Below, in pieces: positions 1 through 10,393 of a stretch of DNA of 64,000 nt. The notes below the pieces were generated by a model that was not told the origin of the DNA, ran no database searches, and saw only the letters and a list, made by a program, of their open reading frames with translations. This DNA is from Orientallactaga sibirica (Eukaryota; Chordata; Mammalia; Rodentia; Dipodidae), in contig JAEOAD010000013.1 of NCBI GenBank assembly GCA_036365145.1, positions 44,085,001 through 44,149,000 of the forward strand, given 5' to 3'. The position numbers and the translations under genes are program-made. Within the stretch, counting starts at the first letter, position 1, and each line of letters begins with the position of its first letter.

Positions 1-75
1 GGTTCTGGGGAATTGAACCTGGGTACATAGTCTTTGCAGGCAAGCACCTTAACTGCTAAGCCATCTCTCCAGCCC
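1..75 (-). mobile_element. B2-type SINE, cut by window edge
   Basis: Only the tRNA-like head remains; ends ccatctctccagccc. Confidence 0.9.
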
Positions 76-162
76 TATTTGCTTTTTTGTTGTTGTTTGC
101 TTGTTTGAAGTTTTTGTTTGTTTCTTTAATTTTTTTGTTTTGTTTTGTTTTTTTGTTTTTGT

Positions 163-304
163 TTTTTCAAGGTAGGGTCTCATTCTAACCCAGGCTGACT
201 TGGAATTCAACTCTGTATTCTCAGGATGGCCTCAAACTCATGGCGATCTTCCTACCTCTGCCTACTGAGTGCTGGGATTAATGGTGTGCTCCACCACACC
301 CAGT
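163..304 (-). mobile_element. B1-type SINE
   Basis: T-rich tail, then caaggtagggtctcattct; ends ccaccacacccag. Confidence 0.92.
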
Positions 305-315
305 TTTGTTTCTTT

Positions 316-459
316 AATTTTTGAGGTAGGGTCTCATTCTAGCCCAGGATGACCTGGAATTCACTATGTAGATTTAGGCTGGCTTCAAACTCACAGCGAT
401 TTTCCTATCTCTGTCTCCCCAGTGTTGGGATTAAAGGCATGCACCACCATACCCAACTG
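316..459 (-). mobile_element. B1-type SINE
   Basis: Adjacent to the previous B1, separated by the T-rich tail; ends accatacccaact. Confidence 0.92.
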
Positions 460-467
460 TTTCAAAA

Positions 468-676
468 TATTTATTTTTTAATTTTCAAGCAAACAGATAG
501 ATTGAGTGGGCTTGCTAGGGCCTCTTGCCACTGCAAACAAACTCCAGATGCATGTGCTACTTTGTGCATCTGGCTTTACATGAGTACTGGGGAACCTAGC
601 ATCCAGAACACCTAAGTTTATGGGAGACACCTGAATCAAACCACCACAGCCTCTTAAGCACTAAGCCATCTCCAGC

Positions 677-679
<3 letters not shown>
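468..679 (-). mobile_element. B2-type SINE
   Basis: Diverged; contains ctccagatgcatgtgctac and ends with an incomplete head catctccagccc. Confidence 0.88.
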
Positions 680-680
<1 letters not shown>

Positions 681-712
<32 letters not shown>

Positions 713-856
713 CAGTTTTTCGAGGTAGGGTTTCACTCTAGTCCAGGCTGACCTGGAATTCACTCTATTCTCAGGGTGGCCTTGAACTCATGGCGATCCT
801 TCTACCTCTGCCTCCCAAGTGCTGGGATTAAAGGCATGCACCACCACGCCCATCCA
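681..856 (-). mobile_element. B1-type SINE with long T tail
   Basis: T run at 683-713 is a long uninterrupted A-tail on the element strand, suggesting a young copy. Confidence 0.93.
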
Positions 857-1241
857 GCCCAGATTTTTAAATGTCAATCAGTATTTAGTAGAAGCTATTC
901 TAAATGATAATCTGGATACATTATGTTAACTTGGTATATTTTGGATGATACAAGGTTGACAGGATTTTATCCTTGGTGTCTCCATTTCTTTCATTTTATA
1001 TAGAGGAAATGTGATTTATGTTTAGGGAATTCTCATTACATCTCCTTCCTTTCCTGAGCCTTCGTATAACCCTCACTCAGAGAGCTGTGATGATAGCATT
1101 CTGGTGACCTACTTTTTTGCTTTTGAAACAGATACCTTTGCCATGTACTCATGTAACTCCTCAGTCCAGAGAACAAGTGACCATGTGAGGAGAGTCATCT
1201 ACTCAGAATACAGCCCTTCTTTTGTCAAGAATTTGTAACAA
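857..1241. other. Unique intronic DNA
   Basis: AT-rich, no repeat or exon recognised. Confidence 0.6.
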
Positions 1242-1394
1242 AAAGCTGGGCAAGGTGGTGCACGCCTTCAGTCCCAGTACTAGGGAGGCAGAGGTAGGAG
1301 GATCACCGTGAGTTTGAGGCTACTCTGAGACTACATAGTGAATTCCAGGTCAGCCTGGGTTAGAGCTAGACCCTACCTCAAAAAAAAAAAAAAA
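1242..1394 (+). mobile_element. B1-type SINE
   Basis: Head aaagctgggcaaggtggtgc, poly-A at the end. Confidence 0.93.
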
Positions 1395-1432
1395 GAATTT
1401 GTAGCAAAAGATGTGAATAACAAACCAGTTTT

Positions 1433-1587
1433 AGTCAGGCATGGTGGCACACACCTTTAATCCCAGCACTGGCGAGGCAGAGGTAGTAGGATTGCCAAGA
1501 GTTCAAGGCCACCCTGAGACTACATAGTTAATTTCAGGTCAGCCTGGACCAGAGTGAGACCCTACATCGAAAACCAAAAAAAAAAAA
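1433..1587 (+). mobile_element. B1-type SINE
   Basis: Head tcaggcatggtggcac; tail runs into the minus-strand B2 beside it. Confidence 0.93.
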
Positions 1588-1756
1588 GAGTGACAGACAG
1601 AAAAAAAGAGAGAATGGGCATACCAGGGCCTCCAGCCACTTTTGTAAACAAACTCCAAATACATGTGCCACCTTGTGCATCTGCCTTACATGGGTACTGG
1701 GAATCGAGTCTCTATGGTCAAGCAAGCGCTTAACCACTGAGCCATTTCTCCAGCCC
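1588..1756 (-). mobile_element. B2-type SINE
   Basis: gagagaatgggcataccagg through ccatttctccagccc. Confidence 0.9.
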
Positions 1757-2171
1757 AAGAAACCAGCTTTAAAAAAGACAAGATTTAATCCCATCTTTAT
1801 TATAATTTTCTTGAATCATGGGCTAGAATGAGACCTACCTTGAAAAAAAAAGTACTATGAAAATGCGTCATACTTCATTACCACTAATTCCAAGTATCTG
1901 GAATTTACTGTTTTTGGAAATAACATTTAGTTCATTATACTTGATGATATACAAAATGGTTACCTAAAAGATTTCCTAAAAGAGTAGATGCTTAAAATGA
2001 AGTCTTGATTTTTAAATTTACCAGTAGACATATTCTATTATTTATTTATATTTATGTCTAAAACTTCTGCTTACATATGACCGATGAATTCATGTGAGTA
2101 CAAATACAGTCTCCCATATTCATTAATTAATTCAGTAAATATCATTTCATTTATGTTTTTCAATTTAATTA
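1757..2171. other. Unique AT-rich intronic DNA
   Basis: Nothing recognised except a short B1-like scrap near 1820-1850. Confidence 0.6.
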
Positions 2172-2310
2172 AGCCGGGTATGGTGGTCGCCTTTAATTCC
2201 AGCACTCAGGAGGCAGAAGTAGGAGGGTCACCATGAGTTCGAGGCCACCCTGAGACTACATAGTGAATTCCAGGTCAGTTTGGGCTAGAGTGAGATCCTA
2301 CCTCAAAAAA
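2172..2310 (+). mobile_element. B1-type SINE
   Basis: Head gccgggtatggtggtcgcc with a small deletion. Confidence 0.92.
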
Positions 2311-2318
2311 CACATACA

Positions 2319-2460
2319 AGCTGGGCTCATGCCTTTAATCCCAGCACTCTGGAGGCAGAGATAGGAGGATTGCTATGAGTTTGAGGCCACCCTGAGATGA
2401 CATAGTGAATTCCAGGTCAGCCTGAGTTAGATTGAGACTCTACCTTGAAAAACACACACA
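2319..2460 (+). mobile_element. B1-type SINE
   Basis: Follows directly behind the previous B1 tail; tail drifted to (CA)n. Confidence 0.92.
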
Positions 2461-2499
2461 CATAATACACAATTTTTTTTTATTTTTTTATTTTTATTT

Positions 2500-2642
2500 T
2501 TTGGTTTTTCAAGGTAGGGTCCCACTCTAGCCCAAGCTGACCTGGAATTCACTGTCATCTCAGGGTGGCCTCAAACTCATAGCAATCCTCCTATCTCTGC
2601 CTCCTGAGTGCTGGGATTAAAGCATGTGCTACCACACCTGGC
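2500..2642 (-). mobile_element. B1-type SINE
   Basis: ttttcaaggtagggtcccac to ctaccacacctggcc. Confidence 0.92.
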
Positions 2643-3282
2643 CTACATACACAAATTTTAATTGAAAGGTTGTAACTTGAAATTTTGGTATTCTAAGAAT
2701 TTTTATCACTTCTTTAAACATTATAAATATAATAATGAAACCAACTGGGAAAATTGAATCTACTATCAGATGTGAGAGCGGTATAAATCCAGTCTTTTGC
2801 TAAAACCAGATATTGCTAAAGCCAGAAATAAAAGGTTCAATGTAAAAACGACTAGTCAAAAAGGAGATGAAAGGAAAATGAATGGATTTCTTATTTCTGT
2901 GTCTCAAAAGGATAGTTGGGCCATTACGTTAATGTTTTGTTAATTTTAGTTCTATTAATTTGAATGGTTAACAAATAGGCTTGAGAAGGCTTATTAATTT
3001 CCCAAAACTCTATATTTTTTGTGTTTTTAGAAAAATAAGCTTTTTTCTGGCAAAAAGGACCTGGATGCAATATTCATCACATTCTCCAAAGACTCATCCA
3101 TAAGTGGTTTAAAACATTCTAGAACTTGGTTTTCTACATATACCTATATTTGGTGGCCACTAGGTGGCGATGCACAACTAATATACTACACTGTATTTGC
3201 AGGCTCATTCTGAATAATAGAGCAACTATCATTCACCCAGAACTCAAACCATCACATGACTACATTCTGTCAATTTTTTAGT
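2643..3282. other. Unique AT-rich intronic DNA with a CTCF-like site
   Basis: No repeat recognised; holds the motif at 3157-3170. Confidence 0.6.
3155..3174 (+). promoter_or_regulatory. Candidate CTCF-binding motif in unique DNA
   Basis: The bases ccactaggtggcga at 3157-3170 match the CTCF core CCASYAGRKGGCRS at every position but the last. The site lies in a non-SINE island (2643-3280). Binding is inferred only. Confidence 0.45.
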
Positions 3283-3492
3283 ATTTTATTTATTTATTTG
3301 AGAGAAAGAGAGAGAAATAGGCAGATATAAAGAAAAAGAATGGGCACATCAGGGCCTCCAGCCTCTGCAAACCAAACTCCAGATACGTGCGCCACCTTGT
3401 ATATCTGGTGTTACATGGGTACTGGGGAATCAAACTCAGGTCCTTGGGCTTTGCAGGCAAGTGCCTTGACTACTGAACCATCTCTCCAGCCC
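3283..3492 (-). mobile_element. B2-type SINE
   Basis: tattttatttatttatttga tail to ccatctctccagccc head. Confidence 0.92.
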
Positions 3493-3510
3493 TCTTTTTT
3501 TATTAAAAAA

Positions 3511-3657
3511 ATTTTTGGTTTTTCAAGGTAGGGTCTTGCTGCAGCCCAAGCTTTCCTAGAATCCACTATATATTCTATATTCTCAGATGAAACACTCAGC
3601 AATCCTCCTAACTCTACCTCCCTGGTACTGGGATTAAAGGCTTCTGCCACCACACTC
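3511..3657 (-). mobile_element. B1-type SINE, diverged
   Basis: aaggtagggtcttgctgcag onward; ends ctgccaccacact. Confidence 0.85.
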
Positions 3658-3699
3658 TTATTTTTCTTTCTTTCCTTTTTTTTTTTAAATTTTTTATTT

Positions 3700-3839
3700 T
3701 TTATTTTCAGAGTAGGGTCTCACTCTAGCCCAGGCTGACCTGCAATTCATTATGTAGTCTCAGGGTGGCTTCCAACTCATGGGGATCCTCCCATCTCTGC
3801 CTCCCTAGTGCTGGGATTAAAGGCGTGGGATACCACGCC
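3700..3839 (-). mobile_element. B1-type SINE
   Basis: cagagtagggtctcactcta to gggataccacgccc. Confidence 0.92.
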
Positions 3840-3849
3840 CTTTTTTTTT

Positions 3850-4000
3850 TTTTTGGTTTTCCAAGGCAGGGTCTTGCTCTAGCCTCTAGCTCAGGATGAC
3901 CTGTACTTATTATGTAGTCTCAAGGTGGCCTAGAACTCATGGCGCTCCTACCTCTCCCTCCCAAGGGCTGGGATTAAAGGCGTGCGCCACCACGCCCAGC
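3850..4000 (-). mobile_element. B1-type SINE
   Basis: Has a small internal duplication (agcctctagctcagg). Confidence 0.92.
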
Positions 4001-4002
4001 TC

Positions 4003-4119
4003 TCATTTATTTATTTTTTGTATCTGGCTTTACATGGGTACTGGAAAATTGAGAATCAAACCCAAGCCTTCATGTTTTGCAAGCAAGTAACCCAACTGCT
4101 GAGCCATCTCTCCAGCCCA
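4003..4119 (-). mobile_element. B2-type SINE, internally deleted
   Basis: The tail ttatttattt joins directly to gtatctggctttacatggg; the middle is missing. Confidence 0.85.
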
Positions 4120-4121
4120 TT

Positions 4122-4230
4122 CGTTTTGAAGCTGGTCTCACTCTGTCTTCATTCTAAAGCCCAGGCTGTCTTCAAACTCATGGCAATCCTCCTACCTCAG
4201 CCTCCCAAGTGCTGGTATGTCTGGCCTGAT
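4122..4230 (-). mobile_element. Old B1-related SINE
   Basis: gtctcactctgtcttcattc with insertions; ends gtatgtctggcc. Confidence 0.7.
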
Positions 4231-4242
4231 TTTTTTTTTCCT

Positions 4243-4357
4243 TTGTTGTTTGAGGTAGGTTCTGGCTATAGCTCAGGCTGACTTGGAATTCACAGAGATC
4301 CTCCTACCTCTGCCTCTAGGATGCTGGGATTAAAGCATACACTTACCACATCTGAGT
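4243..4357 (-). mobile_element. B1-type SINE, diverged
   Basis: gaggtaggttctggctatag to taccacatctg. Confidence 0.8.
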
Positions 4358-4407
4358 TTTTTTTGTTGTTGTTGTTTGGTTTTTTTTTGCTTGTTTTAAT
4401 GTAGGGT

Positions 4408-4575
4408 CTAGGACTTTGGAGATGGCTCAGTGGAAAATGTGCTTGCTGTGCAAGTGTGAATTCCTGAGTTCAGATTCCCAGACCTCACACGTAGGAAGCT
4501 TGTGGCTCAACTATCATGGCAAAGGGAGCTGTGAACAACCAGACTCTGGTCCACACACAAACTTTGGCACATGTG
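4408..4575 (+). mobile_element. Old B2-related SINE
   Basis: ggagatggctcagtggaaaa and cctgagttcagattccc keep the tRNA-like head; body unlike the young copies. Confidence 0.65.
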
Positions 4576-4655
4576 TACCTTCACTCAAGCATATAAACAC
4601 ACACGAGTATATACGTATAGTGAATATACTCCAAACACACAACATCATCAAAAGT

Positions 4656-4772
4656 AGGGTCTAGTCTATGCTGACCCCAAACTCACTCTGTAACTCCAGA
4701 TTGGTCTTGAACTCACAGTGATCATAGCTTCCTGAGTGCTGGGATTAGAGCCCTGTGTCATTACACCCAACC
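4656..4772 (-). mobile_element. Old B1-related SINE
   Basis: gggtctagtctatgctgacc to cattacacccaacc. Confidence 0.75.
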
Positions 4773-4774
4773 TG

Positions 4775-4983
4775 ATTTATTTATTTTAAATTATTTAAGT
4801 AAAATTATTTACTTATGTATCTATTTGAGAGATAGAGAATAGGATTGTCAGGACCTCCTCCTGTAGCTGCAAATGCACTTTAGACATATGTGCCATTTTG
4901 TGCATATGGCTTTATGTGGCATTAGGGAGTCAAACCCAGTTTTATAAACAAGCACCTTTAAAAACTGAGCCATCTCAATAGCC
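4775..4983 (-). mobile_element. B2-type SINE, diverged
   Basis: tgtgccattttgtgcatatg with head gagccatctcaatagcc. Confidence 0.82.
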
Positions 4984-5029
4984 TCCTGATTAATTTTTTT
5001 TTTACTTTATTTTGTTTATTGTTTTGTTT

Positions 5030-5096
5030 TGCAGTACTGGGGATCAAACTCAGGGCCTGATACACACTTGGCAAGTGCTACAGCTCTAGCCCAGCA
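5030..5096 (-). mobile_element. ID-type SINE
   Basis: Complement of gggctagagctgtagcactt; BC1/ID-like head. Confidence 0.7.
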
Positions 5097-5209
5097 TTAT
5101 CTATTTTAAACAGCCTGAGCTACATAGTAAGTCCCCATCTCACACACAAAAAAAAAAAGAAAAAGAAAAAAAGAAAAGAAAGAGGGGAGGAGAAGAAACT
5201 GAAGAGAGG

Positions 5210-5414
5210 GAGCCAGAGAGATGGTTTAGCAGTTAAGGCATTTGCCTGCAAAGCCAAAGGATCCTGATTCGACTCTCCAGGACCCCACATAAGCCAGATG
5301 CACAAAGGGCGCATGCATCTGGAGTTCGTTTGCAGTGGCTGGAGGCCCTGATGTGCCCATTCTCTTTCTCTTTGCCTCTTTCACTCTCTCAAATAAATAA
5401 AACATATTTTTAAA
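5210..5414 (+). mobile_element. B2-type SINE with expanded tail
   Basis: Head gagccagagagatggtttag. The 16-base duplication agaaactgaagagagg lies at 5194-5209 and, after the purine microsatellite, at 5556-5571. Confidence 0.94.
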
Positions 5415-5420
5415 AAGAAA

Positions 5421-5452
<32 letters not shown>

Positions 5453-5499
5453 CAAAAGGAAGGAAGGAAGGAAGGAAGGAGAGAGAGAGAGAGAGAGAG

Positions 5500-5555
<56 letters not shown>
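5415..5555. repeat. Purine microsatellite (GAAA)n(GGAA)n(GA)n(GAAA)n
   Basis: About 140 bp of pure purine on the + strand, continuous with the A-rich tail of the B2-type SINE at 5210. It ends at the downstream target duplication. Confidence 0.97.
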
Positions 5556-5558
<3 letters not shown>

Positions 5559-5712
5559 AACTGAAGAGAGGAGAGACTGGCCAAAGATAGACCCTCATAA
5601 ACCTGTGGACTTTGGATTGCAACCCTAAAGGATCACACTTGAAAAGAAAGGATAAACTTGGTATAAATCAGCCCCAGTCAATACTGAGGCATCCGGTTTA
5701 AAAAATATTATC

Positions 5713-5880
5713 TGAGCCAGGTGTGGTACCACACACCTTTAATCCCAGCGCTTAGGAGGCAGAGGCAGAAGGATTGCAGAGAGTTTGAAGGCCACCTTGA
5801 GACTACATAGTAAATTACAGGTCAGCCTGAGCTACAGTGAGACCCTACCTCAGAAAACCAAAATAAATAAATAAATCATA
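5713..5880 (+). mobile_element. B1-type SINE
   Basis: gagccaggtgtggtaccaca; tail with AAAT units. Confidence 0.92.
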
Positions 5881-6042
5881 AAAGTAAATAAAAATATTAT
5901 CTGTTTAGAATTGCTAATGGCCCAGTCCAGCCACTCATTAGCACCAAATTTAACTCTGGAGAAAGCAAAGCTCTAGGCTATGCATTATATTTGTATTTTT
6001 TTCTTATATAAAGTTCAGCACTCAATTAAGAAAGTAATCTAA

Positions 6043-6190
6043 AGCTGGGCATGATGGTGCACGCCTTTAATCCCTGCACTCTGGAGGTAGAGGTAGGAGG
6101 ATCGCCGTGAGTTCAAGGCCACCCTGAGACTACATAGTGAATTCCAGGTCGGCCTGGACTAGAGTGAGACCTTACCTTGAAAAAAAAGAA
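6043..6190 (+). mobile_element. B1-type SINE
   Basis: agctgggcatgatggtgcac to ttgaaaaaaaag. Confidence 0.93.
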
Positions 6191-6379
6191 CAATAACAAA
6201 ACAGCTCCACTGGGAATATATTTAATGGAATTATTAGATATATAATTTAATTAATATGTTAAGGAAATATACATGTTAATAATTTTGATAAAGAACTAGG
6301 AGATATGAAATAGCAAAGAAGAAATTGTAGAATTAATTTTTGGGGATTTTTGTTTTGGGGGGTTGTTGTTGGGTTTTGT

Positions 6380-6521
6380 TTTTTTTTTTGAGGTAGGGTC
6401 TTGCTCTAACCCAGGCTGACCTGGAGTTCATTCTGTAGTCTCAAGGTGTCTTCGAATTCAGCAATCCTCCTACCTCTGCCTCCCGAGTTCTGGGATTAAA
6501 GGTACGCTACCATGCCTGGTT
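6380..6521 (-). mobile_element. B1-type SINE
   Basis: gaggtagggtcttgctctaa to ctaccatgcctggt. Confidence 0.92.
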
Positions 6522-6536
6522 TAGAATTGATTTTTT

Positions 6537-6713
6537 AAAATTTAAGTGAAGAGAGAGAGAGAGAGAGAATGGGCACACCTCCAGCCATTGCAAACAAACT
6601 GCAGACACATGTACCACCTTGTACATCTGGTTTACATGGTTCCTGGTGAATCAAACCTGGGTCCTTTGGCTTTGCAGGCAAGCACCTTAACCACTAAGCC
6701 ATCTTTCCAGCCC
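6537..6713 (-). mobile_element. B2-type SINE
   Basis: (GA)n then atgggcacacctccagcc; head ccatctttccagccc. Confidence 0.92.
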
Positions 6714-6849
6714 TTGAAGTGAAGATCTTTTTAATGGGCTTTCATTTGACCGAGCTAAGAGAAAACTAATAAACTACACAATAGACCAAAGGGGAAATTT
6801 TTTTTAATGAGAGATGGAGAAAAAGATAGGTTGAATGATATCTTCATTG

Positions 6850-7010
6850 TTGTTTTTGGTTTTTTATTTGTTTTGTGCTTTGATACAGGATTCATTCTTT
6901 AGTGCAAACTTGCCTGAAATTCATTATGTAGTCCTGATGGTGTAGAAGCTGATACATGGAGACCAGATTAGCCTCAAACTTGTGGCAATCTTCCTTTCTC
7001 AGTCTGTCAA
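6850..7010 (-). mobile_element. Degraded B1-related SINE
   Basis: attcattatgtagtcctgat and cctcaaacttgtggcaatct survive. Confidence 0.55.
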
Positions 7011-7071
7011 ATGCAGTAAGTTATTAAATAACAGTATTAAATTAACAGTAAGTTATTAAATAACAAACTTG

Positions 7072-7235
7072 AGCCAGGTGTGGTGGTACACACCTTTAAT
7101 TTCAACAGTCAAGAAGCAGAGCTAGGAGGATCGCCATGAGTTCCAGGCCACCCTGACACTACAGAGTAAGGACCAGGTCAGCATAGGCTAAAGTGAGACC
7201 CTATAGAAAAAAAACAAAATAAAAACAAAAAAATA
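7072..7235 (+). mobile_element. B1-type SINE
   Basis: agccaggtgtggtggtacac to gagaccctatag. Confidence 0.92.
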
Positions 7236-7302
7236 ATAAATTTGAAATTAAATAGTATGTATGAAGTATAATTTTTCTGGGTTTGTGTATATGGCCTTTT
7301 TT

Positions 7303-7520
7303 TTAAAGATTTTATTTTTATTTATTCATTTATTAGAGACAGAGAGAGGGAAAGAGAGAGAGGGTGAGAATGGGCACACCAGGGTCTCTAGCTACTGCAA
7401 ATGAACTCCAGATGCGTGCACCTCCTTGTGCATCTGGCTTATGTGGGACCTGGAGAATGAAGCCAGGCTTGATTAGGCTTCGCAGGCATGTGCCTTAACC
7501 GCTAAGCCATCTCTCCAGCC
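7303..7520 (-). mobile_element. B2-type SINE
   Basis: tttatttattcatttattag to ccatctctccagccc. Confidence 0.93.
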
Positions 7521-7537
7521 CAGCCTTTTTTTTTTTT

Positions 7538-7761
7538 TTAATTTATTTATTTATTTGCAAGCAGAGATAGAGATAGAGAGATAGAGGAGAGACAGACAGA
7601 GAGAGAATGGGCATGCCAGGGCTTCCAGCCACTGCAAACAAACTGCAGATAGATGCATGTGCCCCTTGTACATCTGGCTTACGTGGGTCCTGGGGAATCG
7701 AACCGGGGTCCTTTGGCTTCACAGGCAAATGCCTTAACCGCTAAGCCATTTCTCCAGCCCC
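7538..7761 (-). mobile_element. B2-type SINE
   Basis: Second of two consecutive minus-strand copies separated by a T-rich target remnant (gcctttttttt). Confidence 0.93.
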
Positions 7762-8060
7762 CGGCCTTTTTTTTAATGTAGTAATTTTGCAATAAAATTT
7801 TGCAATTTTTCTTTATGACATTTCCAATACATACATCGTATTAGTTACCTGTTTTGTTACTATGACAAAAAACCTGACAAAGCTACTTAAGAGTTTATTT
7901 GGGCTCACAGCAGGAGGGGGGATAAGAAAGGGCTATAGGGACATCACACACCCAGAGATACATTTCCATAAGGTTTCTAAGTCCTGTCTAGTTGACAAGG
8001 AAGATTACCCATCACAGCTCTACTTCCCAGTACCCAAACATAGCATTTCAACTCATAACA
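7762..8060. other. Unclassified, possibly old retroelement
   Basis: tattagttacctgttttgtt then gagtttatttgggctcacag resembles a common mammalian interspersed repeat, but I cannot name the family. Confidence 0.4.
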
Positions 8061-8206
8061 TCCATCCCTTCTTCTTTTTAATCTGGTTTCCGCTAATGAG
8101 AGAAAACATGTGTGTGTGGTCTTTGTTTTTCTGAGTCTTAACTTAATTCACTTAATGTGATCTCCAGTTCTATTCATTTTCTTGTTCTTCGTGGATGAAT
8201 AATACT

Positions 8207-8208
<2 letters not shown>

Positions 8209-8254
<46 letters not shown>
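8209..8254. repeat. (GT)n microsatellite
   Basis: Uninterrupted GT repeat of about 23 units inside an old L1 fragment. Confidence 0.97.
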
Positions 8255-8256
<2 letters not shown>

Positions 8257-8269
8257 CACTTTGTGCTCC

Positions 8270-8393
8270 TTTTTTTGTTGTTCAAGGTAGAATCTTGCTG
8301 TAGCCCAGGCTGACCTGGAATTCACTGTGTAGTCTCAGGGTGGCCTCGAACTCACGGTGATCCTCCTACCTCTGCCTCCCGAGTGCTGGGATT
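8270..8393 (-). mobile_element. B1-type SINE, 5'-truncated
   Basis: Stops at gagtgctgggatt, before the head, inside an old L1. Confidence 0.9.
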
Positions 8394-8559
8394 TTGATTA
8401 GTACTTAGACTGAGTCTTTAACTTGGGTATTATGAATAGTGACTCGGTAAACACAGACTTACCAGTATCTGTGTGGTGTGGCAGCTTTGGTGTGTTTGGG
8501 TCTAGCAGTGCCATATGGCAGTTCTGTAGTGACTAGACTATATTCCCATGGCTTGGTTT

Positions 8560-8900
8560 CTTATGGAGGCATCTTGATCCTCCATAAGATAGATGTGTTT
8601 GCTATCTAGGTGAGCAAAGTTTATAGGCAAGTAGTTTCCTCGGGATTTTATGCAAAGATCAGGTGCAAAAAATGTTTCTGGGGCTGGCAGGGTTTTTTGC
8701 TAACACCTTGTAAGCACTGTTCAGTGTCAGTACACTGAAATCTGTTGATAGATTTATGTTAGACTCAGTGGGGAGGCAGCAGGAGTACTTCACTCACTAA
8801 TGTGAAAATCATGCTCAATCAAAACAGTACATCAGTGTGTACACAAAGCAGCTGTTGACCTCTGTGCTGCATGTGTGGGTGAGTTACAGTTTCTACCCTG
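8560..8900. other. Unique or old-L1 intronic DNA
   Basis: No clear family recognised. Confidence 0.4.
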
Positions 8901-8904
8901 GGGG

Positions 8905-9128
8905 GTCGCTGGAGAGATGTCTCAGTAGTTAAAGCGCTTGCTTGCAAAACCTGATGGCCCAGATTCAATTTCCCATTACCCACATGAAGCCAGATGTACA
9001 AAGTGGCACATCCATCTGGTATTTCTTTGCAGCAGCAAAAAATCCCTGATGCTCACATTCATTGATTCATTCTCTGTGTGTGTCTGCCTGTCTTTCTCTC
9101 TGCTTGCAAATAAATAAGTATTTTAAAA
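8905..9128 (+). mobile_element. B2-type SINE
   Basis: gctggagagatgtctcagta; pyrimidine tract and aaataaataagta tail. Confidence 0.9.
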
Positions 9129-9149
9129 AATTTTTCTACCCTTCTAGTG

Positions 9150-9378
9150 CTTGGTAGCTGGGAAGGTAGCTATGTCATAAAGGTGCTTGCCTAGCATGCT
9201 GAAAACCCTAGCTTTGATTCTACAGCACCATATAATGTGGCATGGTCACACATGCCTGTAATCCCTATGTGAGAGGTGGAAGGAGAAGGACCAGAAGTTC
9301 TAGGTCATCTTCAGCTACATAAGTGAGTTAAGGCAAGCCTGGGCTACATCAGACCCTATCTCAAAAAAGAAAAGGTCT
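9150..9378 (+). mobile_element. B4-like composite SINE (ID head plus B1)
   Basis: ID-like part tagctgggaaggtagctatg, then B1-like ggcatggtcacacatgcctg; old. Confidence 0.75.
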
Positions 9379-9427
9379 AACCCATGGCTAGAGATCACTC
9401 TTTGTCCATTAAGTGCCAAATAATAAT

Positions 9428-9583
9428 TGTTGGCAAATTGTGGGCCATACAGTGTCTTTTCAGCTGCTAAGGTCTGTCACTGGGACACTGGGATCACATA
9501 GCAGCCATAGATGATATGTGAATGATTGAGTATGACTGTCTTTCAGTAAAACTTTATTCACAAAAATAGCTGGATTTAATTTG
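9428..9583 (+). mobile_element. hAT-Charlie-type DNA transposon fossil
   Basis: ggcaaattgtgggccatac, agcagccatagatgatatg and cagtaaaactttattcac follow the order of a common mammalian hAT-Charlie non-autonomous element. Exact subfamily not assigned. Confidence 0.65.
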
Positions 9584-9983
9584 AGCTTGTTGTTTGTGAG
9601 TGGTAAACCAAAAGAAGTGCATTGAGCTTGGAAATCTGAATTGACTAGCTACTTTCCCCTTCCCTCTTCCCCTGTCTCCTCCTCCATATGTGTGTGCATG
9701 AGCTACAAACCTAGCCTAAAGATTAGATACTATAAATGATTTAGAGAAGGTATGGGGCTTTGAATAGTTTTCTTGTAACTAACAATTAGGAGATAAATGT
9801 GATTTATTATTCTGTAAAGAACTATATTAACAAAACAAGGAACTTTGGTACCTAATGGGAAGGGTATTTCACTCCTATATATGTACCTACATTTTTTATT
9901 ATGGTAGAAGACAAGATGATTATAGAGTCAGTTATAAACTGTGTGCTCTTCATGATTTATACTCTTATGTTTAACAAGAATAA
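9584..9983. other. Unique AT-rich intronic DNA
   Basis: No repeat or exon recognised. Confidence 0.6.
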
Positions 9984-10096
9984 AGCTGGGTATGGTGACA
10001 CATACCTGTAATTCCAGTGCTTGGGAGGCAGTGGCAGGAGGATAAAGAGTTCAAGACTATACTAAGCCACATGAGATCCTCCCTGTCTTAAAACAG
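9984..10096 (+). mobile_element. Old B1-related SINE
   Basis: aagctgggtatggtgacaca; lacks part of the internal duplication. Confidence 0.75.
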
Positions 10097-10392
10097 ACTG
10101 ATCCATCTGCTGCAAATTAATCAACCTATATAATGTGGTGTGTGCTTTGTTTGGACACTAGGTGGAGCAGTTTCCTGGAGAAAAGCTTTACAAAGGCCTT
10201 TAAATAAGGCCAGCTTTTTAGACAAAAGAACTGTAAAAAAGAACTGTCACTATAACACTAAAGAGCAGCCAAATAGTGATTATGTTTTAGACATTTTCTC
10301 CTTGGTTTATAATTTAGTCATTGGTTTTCCTCAGATTTGGAGGTCAAAATGGGGAATTTTTTTGTTTTGATTTGTTTTGTTTTGTTTTAGTT
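10097..10392. other. Unique intronic DNA
   Basis: Contains the weak CTCF-like motif at 10155. Confidence 0.5.
10155..10168 (+). promoter_or_regulatory. Weak CTCF-like motif
   Basis: acactaggtggagc shares 12 of 14 core positions with CCASYAGRKGGCRS. It lies in unique DNA between SINEs. Weak evidence. Confidence 0.2.
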
Positions 10393-10393
10393 T

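Larger units (their letters stand above)
8060..8560 (-). mobile_element. Old LINE-1 ORF2-end fragment, interrupted
   Basis: The antisense text resembles the end of ORF2: gctaatgagagaaaacatg, ctccagttctattcatttt, then attatgaatagtgactcgg after an interruption. A (GT)n array at 8209-8254 and a B1 at 8270-8393 lie inside it. Confidence 0.65.

Noticed and set aside
349..615. Open frames of 60-140 codons scattered over the window
   Set aside because: Nearly all lie inside B1, B2, L1 or microsatellite sequence and repeat the same SINE-derived peptides or low-complexity S/L/F runs. Only the two VMP1 exons show conserved protein plus splice sites.
5381..5622. Serine/leucine/phenylalanine-rich frames
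   Set aside because: Translation of the purine microsatellite on the opposite strand.
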